From NCBI GenBank assembly GCA_001417715.1, contig BBRT01000138.1:1-45386 (forward strand): DNA of 45,386 nt, in the 5' to 3' direction. Shown here in pieces: positions 1 to 7,380 of this stretch. Source of the DNA: Candidatus Symbiothrix dinenymphae. Lineage in GTDB: Bacteria > Bacteroidota > Bacteroidia > Bacteroidales > Azobacteroidaceae. The position numbers and the translations under genes were made by a program. The notes under the pieces were generated by a model that saw only the letters and a program-made list of their open reading frames with translations, ran no database searches and was not told the origin of the DNA. Every line of letters begins with the position of its first letter. The stretch's first letter is position 1.

Positions 1-1968
1 GTGATGAGTGGCAATCCTGTCGATTTTCCTGCCGTCTATGAGCCTGACGCAGCCAACCGCTTTACTGACCATACACTGTTTGGAAGTCGTTCTGTTGGTG
101 CAAATTCATGGAAAGCCAATCCTTATGCCGAAATGGTAAGGGGCTACGAAACACGGGACGAAAGTACCGTTACCGCACAAGCCACTATCCTGCAGGATTT
201 GGATTTTATTACCCGGGGACTGAAAATTCAAGGCAAAGTCTCTGCCAGCACCTGGAGCAGATATGGAATGACAAGGGCATACCAGCCGTTTTATTACGAT
301 CTAAGAGAGTATAACCAGTTGACAGATGAATATAGTCTGATGCTTCTGAATCCCAGTGGAACAACCGGCGGGACAAACTCGCTTACACAGGCAGCCCCCG
401 CCAAAAACACTTCTACAAAATACTATTTTGAGCTTCGCGCGAATTGGGACCGTACCTTCGACAAACATTCGGTGGGCGCCATGACGGTGATGATGATACA
501 GGAAAACCTGTTTGCCATCTCAGGTACCAATTTGTTTGAATCCTTACCGGAACGGAACGTTGGTAATTCAGGGCGGTTGACCTACGATTACGATGACCGT
601 TATTTCGCTGAATTTGGGTATGGATACAATGGTTCCGAGAAATTCAGCGGTTCCAAACAATTCGGTTTCTTCCCCTCCATAGGTGCCGGCTGGCTGATTT
701 CCAACGAGGCGTTCTGGGCGAACGCCAAGGATGTCGTTGACCAGTTGAAATTGAAATTTACCTGGGGCCAGGTTGGTAACGATGCCATCGCAGGCAGGGA
801 TAAGCGCTTTCATTTTATGTCGCAGATTGACCCCGGTGGAAGAGGCTATCGTTGGGGAGAACAGATGAATAACAATTACAATGGTTACAGCATTAAAAGG
901 TATGCCAACCCCGATATTGGTTGGGAAGTATCCGAAAAATTCAATATTGGTTTGGAAGTGGCTCTGTTCAAGGGTGGTCCTCTCAAATTGCAGGTGGACG
1001 CATTCAAGGATAACCGCAGCAATATCTATATGGAGCGTTCGAATATCCCGTCCTCAGCCGGTATTCAATCCGTAGACGGCATCTTCGGTAATGTCGGCAA
1101 GATGGAATCGCAAGGTATTGACGCCTCCCTCGACTATCAGAAATTTTTTACCAAAGATTTCTGGCTCACGGGACGTGCCAACCTGACGTATGCCGTAAGC
1201 AAATTTACAGAATATGACGAGCCGGATTATCCGGACGAATACCTCAACAAAAGGGGACGCAGTGCCACTGTAAAGTGGGGATATGTGGCAGAGCGACTCT
1301 TTGTGGATGACCTCGAAGTGGCCAAATCCCCAAATCAGTTGTCGCTCGGCAGTCAGCCCCAAGCCGGCGACATCAAATACAAGGACGTCAATGGTGATGG
1401 TGTGATAAATATGAATGACAGAATCTCCATGGGTTTTCCCGAAACGCCTGAAATGCAGTACGGCTTCGGGTTATCCGGCGGCTATAAGAATTTCGACGCT
1501 TCGTTCTTCTTCCAGGGGAATGCAAGGGTTTCGTTCTTTATCGACCCCAAGGGCGATTATGATACGGATAACAATCTTGCTAATGGTTTTGAGGGACATG
1601 GTATCGCTCCTTTCCAAAATCGTCGCAACGCCTTAGCGATGGTGACACGCGGTGCGTGGACAGAGACAAAGCCGGACGCTCATGCTTTCTGGCCCCGTTT
1701 GTCAACGACTGAAGTGGCTAACAATACGGTACAATCTTCGTGGTGGTTGCGTGACGGCTCGTTCCTGCGTCTGAAAACCGTTGAAGCCGGTTACAGTTTC
1801 AGTAACGGCATCAAGAAGATAGGCTTAGAAAATATCCGTCTCTATTTCAGTGCAGAAAACCTGTTCGTCATCAGCCCCTTCAAACAATGGGACCCTGAAA
1901 TGGGCGGCAACGGTATGGGATACCCTCTGAATCGGAGATTTAATGTAGGATTGCAATTATCATTTTAA
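1..1968 (+). CDS. SusC/RagA-family TonB-dependent outer-membrane receptor (5' partial)
   Basis: C-terminal 655 residues of a SusC-like TonB-dependent transporter, which imports oligosaccharides across the outer membrane with its SusD lid. The reading frame is open at the left edge of the window, so the signal peptide, carboxypeptidase-like domain and plug lie outside; the initial GTG/ATG is not the true start. Visible are the alternating aromatic/polar beta-strands of the barrel, a Ca-loop-like DVNGDGVIN segment near residue 463, typical of SusC proteins, and a C-terminal GLQLSF ending in Phe as expected for a BAM substrate. The SusD gene follows 20 bases later, the canonical pairing. Substrate cannot be read from this part alone; the neighbouring GH120 and GH2 genes suggest a xylan-type glycan. 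Family assignment is firm. Confidence 0.95.
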   Translation: MMSGNPVDFPAVYEPDAANRFTDHTLFGSRSVGANSWKANPYAEMVRGYETRDESTVTAQATILQDLDFITRGLKIQGKVSASTWSRYGMTRAYQPFYYDLREYNQLTDEYSLMLLNPSGTTGGTNSLTQAAPAKNTSTKYYFELRANWDRTFDKHSVGAMTVMMIQENLFAISGTNLFESLPERNVGNSGRLTYDYDDRYFAEFGYGYNGSEKFSGSKQFGFFPSIGAGWLISNEAFWANAKDVVDQLKLKFTWGQVGNDAIAGRDKRFHFMSQIDPGGRGYRWGEQMNNNYNGYSIKRYANPDIGWEVSEKFNIGLEVALFKGGPLKLQVDAFKDNRSNIYMERSNIPSSAGIQSVDGIFGNVGKMESQGIDASLDYQKFFTKDFWLTGRANLTYAVSKFTEYDEPDYPDEYLNKRGRSATVKWGYVAERLFVDDLEVAKSPNQLSLGSQPQAGDIKYKDVNGDGVINMNDRISMGFPETPEMQYGFGLSGGYKNFDASFFFQGNARVSFFIDPKGDYDTDNNLANGFEGHGIAPFQNRRNALAMVTRGAWTETKPDAHAFWPRLSTTEVANNTVQSSWWLRDGSFLRLKTVEAGYSFSNGIKKIGLENIRLYFSAENLFVISPFKQWDPEMGGNGMGYPLNRRFNVGLQLSF

Positions 1969-1988
1969 CAATTAAAAATTAAAGAAAT

Positions 1989-4028
1989 ATGAAATCATTA
2001 AAAAAATTTATTAGTAGAGACGTGGCGTGCCACGTCTGTACACCGATGGTGGCGCGCCACGTCTGTACATTCGTGGCGCGCCACGGCTGTACATCAATGG
2101 TTGCGGCGATGTTCCTCTTCCCTGCCTGCAGCGATTTTCTGGACGTTGTTCCTGACAAGAACATGACCATTGAAACCGTCTTTTCCCGTAAGGAAGAGGC
2201 TTATAATGCCCTGGCTGCTGCCTACTCCTATATGCCCAATGACAGTAAGCGGCAGTCCCGCTGGCTATTGGGCGACGAATGGGTCAATGCACAATGGAAC
2301 ACCGATAATGCTCAGTGGCAACCCATCCGAGTGATGGAGCGACTCATGATGCCTGATAACCCTTATTTGGGGACATGGTCGGGCACCCAAGGTGGCAAAA
2401 ATTTGTACGAGGGAATCTCCATGTGCAATACCTTCATAGCCCATATTGATAAGGTGGGTGATATGACCGACTTGGAAAAAGCAGACTGGAAAGCACAGGT
2501 AAAATTTCTCAAAGCCTACTACCACTTTCTATTGCTTCAACAGTATGGTCCTGTCGTGATTATGGACAAAGAAATTTCGCCGGATGACCCTTTGGAAGTA
2601 ATGACCGGTGTGCGCAGCAACATCGACGAGTGCTTCAAGTACATTGTCGAGACGATGGGTGAAGCTATTCCTAACCTTGTACTGAGACAACAGGGAATTT
2701 TTTTGGGACAGATTGACAGGTTAGGTGCAACAGCCATCAAGGCGCGGGTGTTGCTCTATCGGGCAAGCCCATTCTACAGTGGTAATACGGATTACACGAA
2801 TTTCTACGACCATAACCACGAACTGTTTTTCCCTCAAGACGACGCCGCTACTACAAAGGCTAAATGGCAGGATGCTCTGACAGCTATCAACGATGCCATC
2901 ACACTTTGTACCACAAACGGAATAGGGATGTACACATACCAAAAGAAGGCGCTGCCGGATGATCAGGAAGACTTCGACATCAACAGCAGGATGCAGACCT
3001 TATATGATTTGAGGAATCTGATAACCGACCAGTGGAACAAGGAACAGATATGGATGGGGTCCAATGTAGTTCAGAATGATGCAGATATCTTTACAGATGG
3101 AAATATCATGCTAACTGCCGCTTTTGCACTATATGGAGTGGTGAGCGCAGCTTACTGCCGACAGGAGTTAGGTGCCACCTACAAAACTTTAGAGAGGTAC
3201 TATACCCGAAACGGTCTCCCTTTGAATGAAGACGTCTCCTTCGATGACAAAACAAAGTTTGACATCATAAAGACGCCTGCTCCGGCTGACCCTAATTTCG
3301 ATGAATACAGAGGTATCCTGCAAACCAATGTAGATATAATTAAACTTTACATGGACAGGGAACTTCGTTTTTATGCCAATGTGGGTATAACCGGTGGCTA
3401 TTGGCGGGCATACAGCACGCGCCTCCCAACGACCTTCTTTTTTAATGAATTAGGCGGAAGAAGAGGCTCCCCGGCAGATAATCACTTTTGGACGGGTATA
3501 GGGGCACAAAAACAGATACATTGGGACTCAAAGGCAGGCTATATACAAGGTGTAGTGGCTGTTCCCACTCCGATTATCCGTTTAGCCGATTTGTATCTGA
3601 TGAAAGCCGAAGCACTCAACGAAACCCTGGATAAGCCGGATCAAGAAGTATGGGATGCCATCAATATAGTACGCCTGCGGGCAGGCATTCCCACTGTGGA
3701 AGCCGCCTATACCGGAAGTTCCGTAACCACGGCGGCTTTCGAGAAACATCTCACTAAAACCGGCATGAGAGCCATTGTCGCGCATGAAAGAAAAGTGGAA
3801 TTTGCCTTCGAAGGGCATATCTTTTGGGACATGATTCGTACCAAACATGCCATAGACGAGTTTAATGCGCCTGTAACAGGCTGGAATGTGACGGGCGCGA
3901 ACGCTAAAGATTTTTTTAATCTTTCCGTTAAACAACAGCGCAGATTCAACCTGAGAGATTGCCTCTGGCCCCTCCCAACAGAGGAATTGAATAAAAATAC
4001 GGAACTTATTCAGAATCCGGGATGGTAA
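1989..4028 (+). CDS. SusD/RagB-family glycan-binding lipoprotein with repeat-invaded signal peptide
   Basis: Surface lipoprotein that caps the SusC barrel and captures glycan. The 679-residue length fits large RagB/SusD proteins, with the typical start of the mature protein (CSDFLDVVPD) and C-terminal end (LWPLPTEELNKN...NPGW). The lipobox is FPAC with Cys47. The signal peptide is abnormal: after MKSLKKFIS come about 27 residues (R10-S36) encoded by three copies of a GTGGCGYGCCACG palindrome, rich in Arg, His and Cys, before the hydrophobic MVAAMFLFPAC. Removing the insert restores an ordinary 20-residue lipoprotein signal. An internal ATG at 2097 (M37) would give a very short signal without a basic n-region. 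The insert keeps the frame. Whether the protein is still exported is unknown. Confidence 0.93.
   Translation: MKSLKKFISRDVACHVCTPMVARHVCTFVARHGCTSMVAAMFLFPACSDFLDVVPDKNMTIETVFSRKEEAYNALAAAYSYMPNDSKRQSRWLLGDEWVNAQWNTDNAQWQPIRVMERLMMPDNPYLGTWSGTQGGKNLYEGISMCNTFIAHIDKVGDMTDLEKADWKAQVKFLKAYYHFLLLQQYGPVVIMDKEISPDDPLEVMTGVRSNIDECFKYIVETMGEAIPNLVLRQQGIFLGQIDRLGATAIKARVLLYRASPFYSGNTDYTNFYDHNHELFFPQDDAATTKAKWQDALTAINDAITLCTTNGIGMYTYQKKALPDDQEDFDINSRMQTLYDLRNLITDQWNKEQIWMGSNVVQNDADIFTDGNIMLTAAFALYGVVSAAYCRQELGATYKTLERYYTRNGLPLNEDVSFDDKTKFDIIKTPAPADPNFDEYRGILQTNVDIIKLYMDRELRFYANVGITGGYWRAYSTRLPTTFFFNELGGRRGSPADNHFWTGIGAQKQIHWDSKAGYIQGVVAVPTPIIRLADLYLMKAEALNETLDKPDQEVWDAINIVRLRAGIPTVEAAYTGSSVTTAAFEKHLTKTGMRAIVAHERKVEFAFEGHIFWDMIRTKHAIDEFNAPVTGWNVTGANAKDFFNLSVKQQRRFNLRDCLWPLPTEELNKNTELIQNPGW
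2014..2097 (+). repeat. Three tandem palindromic repeats (GTGGCGYGCCACG family) inside the susD signal sequence
   Basis: The core GTGGCGTGCCACG or GTGGCGCGCCACG starts at 2022, 2049 and 2073, each followed by a CTGTACA-type tail. The first copy with its flanks (2014-2041) is a near-perfect palindrome beginning GTAGAGACGTGGC. The spacing (27 and 24 bases) is a multiple of three, so the open reading frame survives. The encoded peptide units read VACHVCT, VARHVCT and VARHGCT. Confidence 0.85.
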
Positions 4029-4029
4029 A

Positions 4030-4050
4030 GTTTAGAGTTTAGAGTTTAGA
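4030..4050 (+). repeat. GTTTAGA tandem repeat between susD and the next lipoprotein
   Basis: Three consecutive GTTTAGA heptamers directly after the SusD stop codon. The same heptamer family recurs, on the other strand and in frame, inside murG (about 18237-18272). Confidence 0.8.
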
Positions 4051-4070
4051 TATTAAAAATTTAAAAATAA

Positions 4071-5417
4071 ATGATTATGAATAATTTTAGAAAAATGGCA
4101 ATTTTATTGCTTATTGCAGTGGCGGGTTTTTATGCCTGCGAGGAGGGTGAGCGGTTTGGTATCTCTTCGGATGATGGCATTCCACCGGCTCCTCCTGTGT
4201 TGGATAGTGTTCATCGCCTTAACGGAGGTGCAGAACTGTTTTACAAGATTCCTATCGATGAGGACGTGATTAGTATCGAAGGCTCGTATATTGCACAAAA
4301 TGGGGAAGTGATTACCGCTGCCGCTTCGTTTTATGCAAAGTCGCTAACAGTGCGCGGCATGGCTGATACCCTTGAACATGTCATTTCCCTGTATTCCGTT
4401 GACAGAGCCGGCAATAAATCGGAAGCGGTACCCGTTCCGATCAAACCCCTGGAGCCTACCATCGTGAAAGTGGCTAAGACGTTCAAAGTGAAACCGGCTT
4501 TCAGTGCCTTGATATTTGATTGGGAGAACGAATTGAAAGAGGATATCAACATATATATTGACCTGTCCTATCTCTACCAAGGGAGTATACAAACTGCACA
4601 TCATGCCATTTCGTCCAAAAAACCGTCCGGCCGACAATTTATCAAAGATTTGGACCTTCCCGAAACGGAAGCTATCTCGGTTAGCTTTTCTATTGCCGAT
4701 GCCTACGGCAACCAATCCCAAGTATATGATTTGGGGCAAAATTATGTGAAACGGGACAGCATGTTGGACAAAAGTAAAATGTCGTTCTTTGCTCCCGGAT
4801 ATAAACTTGGGAAGGATACAACCGGGGCGGCTGTGTATATGGCAAATGGAAATGTGCTTGAGGGGCGGATAAACAAACTATTGGATGGTATCATTGAGAA
4901 TGATGGTTACAGGGTAGTTTCCAATATATGCAACTTCAATGGGGCGCACAATATGACTTTAGACGGAGCAACTCGAAATGTCAATGCAGTGCCGTGGAGC
5001 ATATTTATTGACTTGGGCGACTATTATGAACTAAGCCGCATAATAACCCACCAGAGAGCTTCGAATAACTCTGCGACTAACTCCGTTCTTGACTTAGCCG
5101 GCCTGTATGCTGATAATCCAGGTATGGACTGGAATATAGGCAGGTACAAAGTTTTCTGGTTGGACGAAACGACCGACACATGGAAGCTTATCAATGAGAC
5201 AACCATTCCCAAGCCTCCCGCCGAGTGGAGCAATTTGGAAAAGATACTCTATGCTGCAAAAGGCGACGAAGCGTTTATGTATCCCGATGAGCCTGATTTC
5301 ACACCACGTACCCGCTATTTCAGGTATCAGGCGCTGAACTCATTTGGAAATAATTATGCAAATGTCCAAGTTTGGTGTATGTCCGAAATAACTCTCTATG
5401 GGAGAAAAGCGCAGTAA
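4071..5417 (+). CDS. DUF4959/DUF5126/DUF5000-type surface lipoprotein of a PUL
   Basis: A 448-residue lipoprotein; the signal peptide MNNFRKMAILLLIAVAGFYAC ends in a lipobox Cys (about residue 23). The layout matches the DUF4959-DUF5126-DUF5000 proteins that follow SusC/SusD pairs: an N-terminal fibronectin-like domain (about 40-130), a second beta-sandwich (about 130-240) and a C-terminal discoidin-like F5/8-type domain (about 260-445). The last contains WSIFIDLGDYYELSRIITHQR, a typical strand pair of galactose-binding-like folds, and ends with VQVWCMSEITLYG. The role is presumed surface glycan binding. Start may be ATG 4071 or ATG 4077; the second gives the cleaner signal peptide. It lies 42 bases after susD and is probably co-transcribed. 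Confidence 0.85.
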   Translation: MIMNNFRKMAILLLIAVAGFYACEEGERFGISSDDGIPPAPPVLDSVHRLNGGAELFYKIPIDEDVISIEGSYIAQNGEVITAAASFYAKSLTVRGMADTLEHVISLYSVDRAGNKSEAVPVPIKPLEPTIVKVAKTFKVKPAFSALIFDWENELKEDINIYIDLSYLYQGSIQTAHHAISSKKPSGRQFIKDLDLPETEAISVSFSIADAYGNQSQVYDLGQNYVKRDSMLDKSKMSFFAPGYKLGKDTTGAAVYMANGNVLEGRINKLLDGIIENDGYRVVSNICNFNGAHNMTLDGATRNVNAVPWSIFIDLGDYYELSRIITHQRASNNSATNSVLDLAGLYADNPGMDWNIGRYKVFWLDETTDTWKLINETTIPKPPAEWSNLEKILYAAKGDEAFMYPDEPDFTPRTRYFRYQALNSFGNNYANVQVWCMSEITLYGRKAQ

Positions 5418-5419
5418 AA

Positions 5420-5446
5420 AAATTACGAATTAAAAATTAAAAATAA
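5420..5446 (+). repeat. AATTAAAAATT-type AT-rich spacer repeat
   Basis: A short AT-rich spacer of the ACGAATTAAAAATTAAAAAT type between the two lipoprotein genes. Close relatives occur after susC (1969-1988) and on the opposite strand between flxB and flxA (32845-32885). It is simple sequence and may only be a recurrent spacer family. Confidence 0.5.
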
Positions 5447-5452
5447 ATAAAG

Positions 5453-6640
5453 ATGAAAAAGTATGTTATTTTAATAGGAATGGCTGCATTGATGATGAAT
5501 TCATGCAACGAAGATATTTACGACAACATCAAAGAGTATGCTGATTCGGAAACAGTCTATCCCGCAGGATATGTTCAAGACTCTGTTTCGTATAAAGCAG
5601 GTTTTGAAAGGGTAGAAATTTATTTGACAGGGCTTGACGAGGAACTGTATTTGCCGAAAGCGAAAAAAACAGTGGTGGAATACAACGGAAAGGACACTGT
5701 GTTCACACCCGCCCGTACCTTTGTGAACGTCACCGGTCTGAAGATTGCACAAACGTATCAGTTCAAGATTTTTACCGAAGATGAGTTTGGTAATCGCTCC
5801 ACACCGGTAGAGATAAGTGGAAAACCATTCACGGAAGAAGATGTCAATTCGATTGTAGTTCTCACTTCAGCTGCCGGTTTCGTGTCGCATGGTATTATCA
5901 AGTGTCAGGAAGCGGCAGGCATTTATACTGTGTGTGGTGCAGATTATAGTTATACCGACGAGAACAGTGTTGTGCGGAGCGAACAATCCAATTCAGCCTC
6001 GTTCGTAGTGGAGGATCTGCCGGAAGGACAAATCAATCCGGTGAATGTTAATTTCCATATATTGCCGACAAATGCCATTGATACATTGGTTATTTCCAGT
6101 TCGGTGGAAGTTACAACGATGCTCCAAGCAACGTTTAACGCGTACATCAATGAGACGTCACCGTTTAATGGTGCTGCACCCATCGTTTCTTTCGCCACAG
6201 CCTGCACCATTCCCGCAGCCGACTTCGACCTTGGCGGAAGCGAGATAGCCTTTCACAAAGCAAGCTTAGGTGGCACGGCGTTCCCTACCTATAGAACGGA
6301 TGGGACGTATGGACTTGATATGGTCGGCGGACTTATGGGTTTTGGATGGACCACTGCGGGCGATTGGTTCCACTATACGGTATATGTGCAAGACCCCGGA
6401 GAATATAAAATCTCGTATTTCGTTTCAACGCCTTACGCCGGTTGTCAAACCACTATAACGATTGACGAGTTTGATTATTTCGGTATTAGCAACGTTCCTA
6501 ACACTGGGGGTTGGGCTAATGGCAGGTGGTTTGATATGCCTGAATCTGTATTTCTCAGTGCCGGATTACACAAGCTCAAATGGACATTAGCGAACAGTGG
6601 TTTTAATTTTTACGGATTACAGATAGCGTCTGTACCATAA
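5453..6640 (+). CDS. DUF4998-type lipoprotein with C-terminal CBM6-like domain
   Basis: A 395-residue predicted surface glycan-binding lipoprotein. The signal peptide ends in the lipobox MNSC (Cys18). Residues about 20-210 resemble DUF4998, with the YPAGYVQDSVSYKAGFERVEI segment region and fibronectin-like strands. Residues about 250-395 look like a CBM6-type carbohydrate-binding module: a GDWFHYTVYVQDPGEYKISY segment and a terminal GLHKLKWTLANSGFNF strand. It is the fourth gene of the susCD operon, 35 bases after the preceding lipoprotein. No catalytic motif is visible. The CBM6 call rests on pattern and context, so the family is moderately certain. Confidence 0.8.
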   Translation: MKKYVILIGMAALMMNSCNEDIYDNIKEYADSETVYPAGYVQDSVSYKAGFERVEIYLTGLDEELYLPKAKKTVVEYNGKDTVFTPARTFVNVTGLKIAQTYQFKIFTEDEFGNRSTPVEISGKPFTEEDVNSIVVLTSAAGFVSHGIIKCQEAAGIYTVCGADYSYTDENSVVRSEQSNSASFVVEDLPEGQINPVNVNFHILPTNAIDTLVISSSVEVTTMLQATFNAYINETSPFNGAAPIVSFATACTIPAADFDLGGSEIAFHKASLGGTAFPTYRTDGTYGLDMVGGLMGFGWTTAGDWFHYTVYVQDPGEYKISYFVSTPYAGCQTTITIDEFDYFGISNVPNTGGWANGRWFDMPESVFLSAGLHKLKWTLANSGFNFYGLQIASVP

Positions 6641-6663
6641 ATAGTTAAAGAAATGATTTGTTT

Positions 6664-6749
6664 TGAACCATGATTTTCACAAGATTTTCAAGATTAACAC
6701 GATTATAATCCTGAAAATCTTGTGAAAATCTTGTGAAAATCATGGTTCA
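6664..6749. repeat. Perfect 27-bp inverted repeat with 32-base loop
   Basis: Left arm 6664-6690 (TGAACCATGATTTTCACAAG...) is exactly complementary to right arm 6723-6749. The loop holds a partial extra copy of the arm. It closes the lipoprotein operon and sits immediately upstream of the parDE promoter. It could fold as a terminator-like hairpin but lacks a downstream T run; it looks more like a dispersed palindromic or miniature mobile element. Confidence 0.85.
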
Positions 6750-6764
6750 GACAATTATTTTGCT

Positions 6765-6772
6765 TATCTTTG
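6765..6772 (+). promoter_or_regulatory. Bacteroidota -7 box (TATCTTTG) of parDE
   Basis: A TAnnTTTG -7 box 22 bases upstream of the parD ATG at 6795. It gives the toxin-antitoxin pair its own promoter, separate from the PUL operon. Confidence 0.65.
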
Positions 6773-6794
6773 CGTCAAATTAAAAAAAATAATT

Positions 6795-7028
6795 ATGAGA
6801 GGAGTATTAGATACACGCTATGAGGAGCTTGTGATTGATTCCGTAAAGCCGGACACATACAGTTCAGAAAATGATGTTGTCCGCGGAGCCTTTCTTTTAC
6901 TCGACGAGGAAGAGGAAGAAAGGAAAATGGAAAGCTTGCGTGAGAAATTGCGAGAAGGCGAAATGTCCGGATTTGTCGAATTCGACCCGCAAGGTTTTTT
7001 GGAACAAATTCATAAAAAATACCTGTAA
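6795..7028 (+). CDS. parD: ParD-like type II antitoxin
   Basis: A 77-residue antitoxin. The N-terminal half matches the ribbon-helix-helix ParD/CC2985 pattern (SSENDVVRGAFLLLDEEEEE, residues about 24-43), followed by the REKLREGEMSG linker usual in ParD and a C-terminal tail that would wrap the toxin (FDPQGFLEQIHKKYL). It would neutralise ParE and autoregulate the promoter at 6765. The stop codon overlaps the toxin start by one base (TAATG at 7026-7030), the usual translational coupling. The module sits between a glycan-binding lipoprotein gene and a GH120 gene. Confidence 0.88.
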   Translation: MRGVLDTRYEELVIDSVKPDTYSSENDVVRGAFLLLDEEEEERKMESLREKLREGEMSGFVEFDPQGFLEQIHKKYL

Positions 7029-7327
7029 TGCGGTGTATTATCAGCCAAAAAGCGAACGAAGACCTTGACGGGATATGGCGATATACCTATCTTCAATGGT
7101 CGGAGCGGCAAGCCGAAGAATATTACAATCTGCTGACAGAAAAGATTGAATATATTGCAAAAAACCCGGCTGTCGGTCGCAGGATGGATGATATAACAGA
7201 TGGTTACAGATATTTCCTTCCGGTAGGGTCGCATATCATTTTCTACAGAATTTTGGAAGAAGGAATTGTCCTGATTATCAGAATACTTCATAAAAGAATG
7301 GATATACCCAATCGGTTGAAAGATTGA
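7028..7327 (+). CDS. parE: ParE/RelE-superfamily toxin
   Basis: A 99-residue toxin of the ParE/RelE fold: N-terminal strand RCIISQKANEDLDGIWRYT, then the two-helix hairpin WSERQAEEYYNLLTEKIEYIAKNP, the GRRMDDITDGYRYFLPVGSHIIFYRI core and a C-terminal strand IVLIIRILHKRMD. ParE proteins inhibit DNA gyrase, whereas RelE relatives cleave mRNA; the sequence favours ParE, and the ParD partner supports that. It overlaps parD by one base. The ORF is complete with no visible damage. Confidence 0.88.
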   Translation: MRCIISQKANEDLDGIWRYTYLQWSERQAEEYYNLLTEKIEYIAKNPAVGRRMDDITDGYRYFLPVGSHIIFYRILEEGIVLIIRILHKRMDIPNRLKD

Positions 7328-7380
7328 AAAACGGATTCCGAAGTCAGAAAATAAATTTTAATTCTATAATAATAAATTCA

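Noticed and set aside
1..6. GTG/ATG at the left edge as the start of the SusC gene
   Set aside because: The protein lacks signal peptide and plug, so the gene clearly continues beyond the window.
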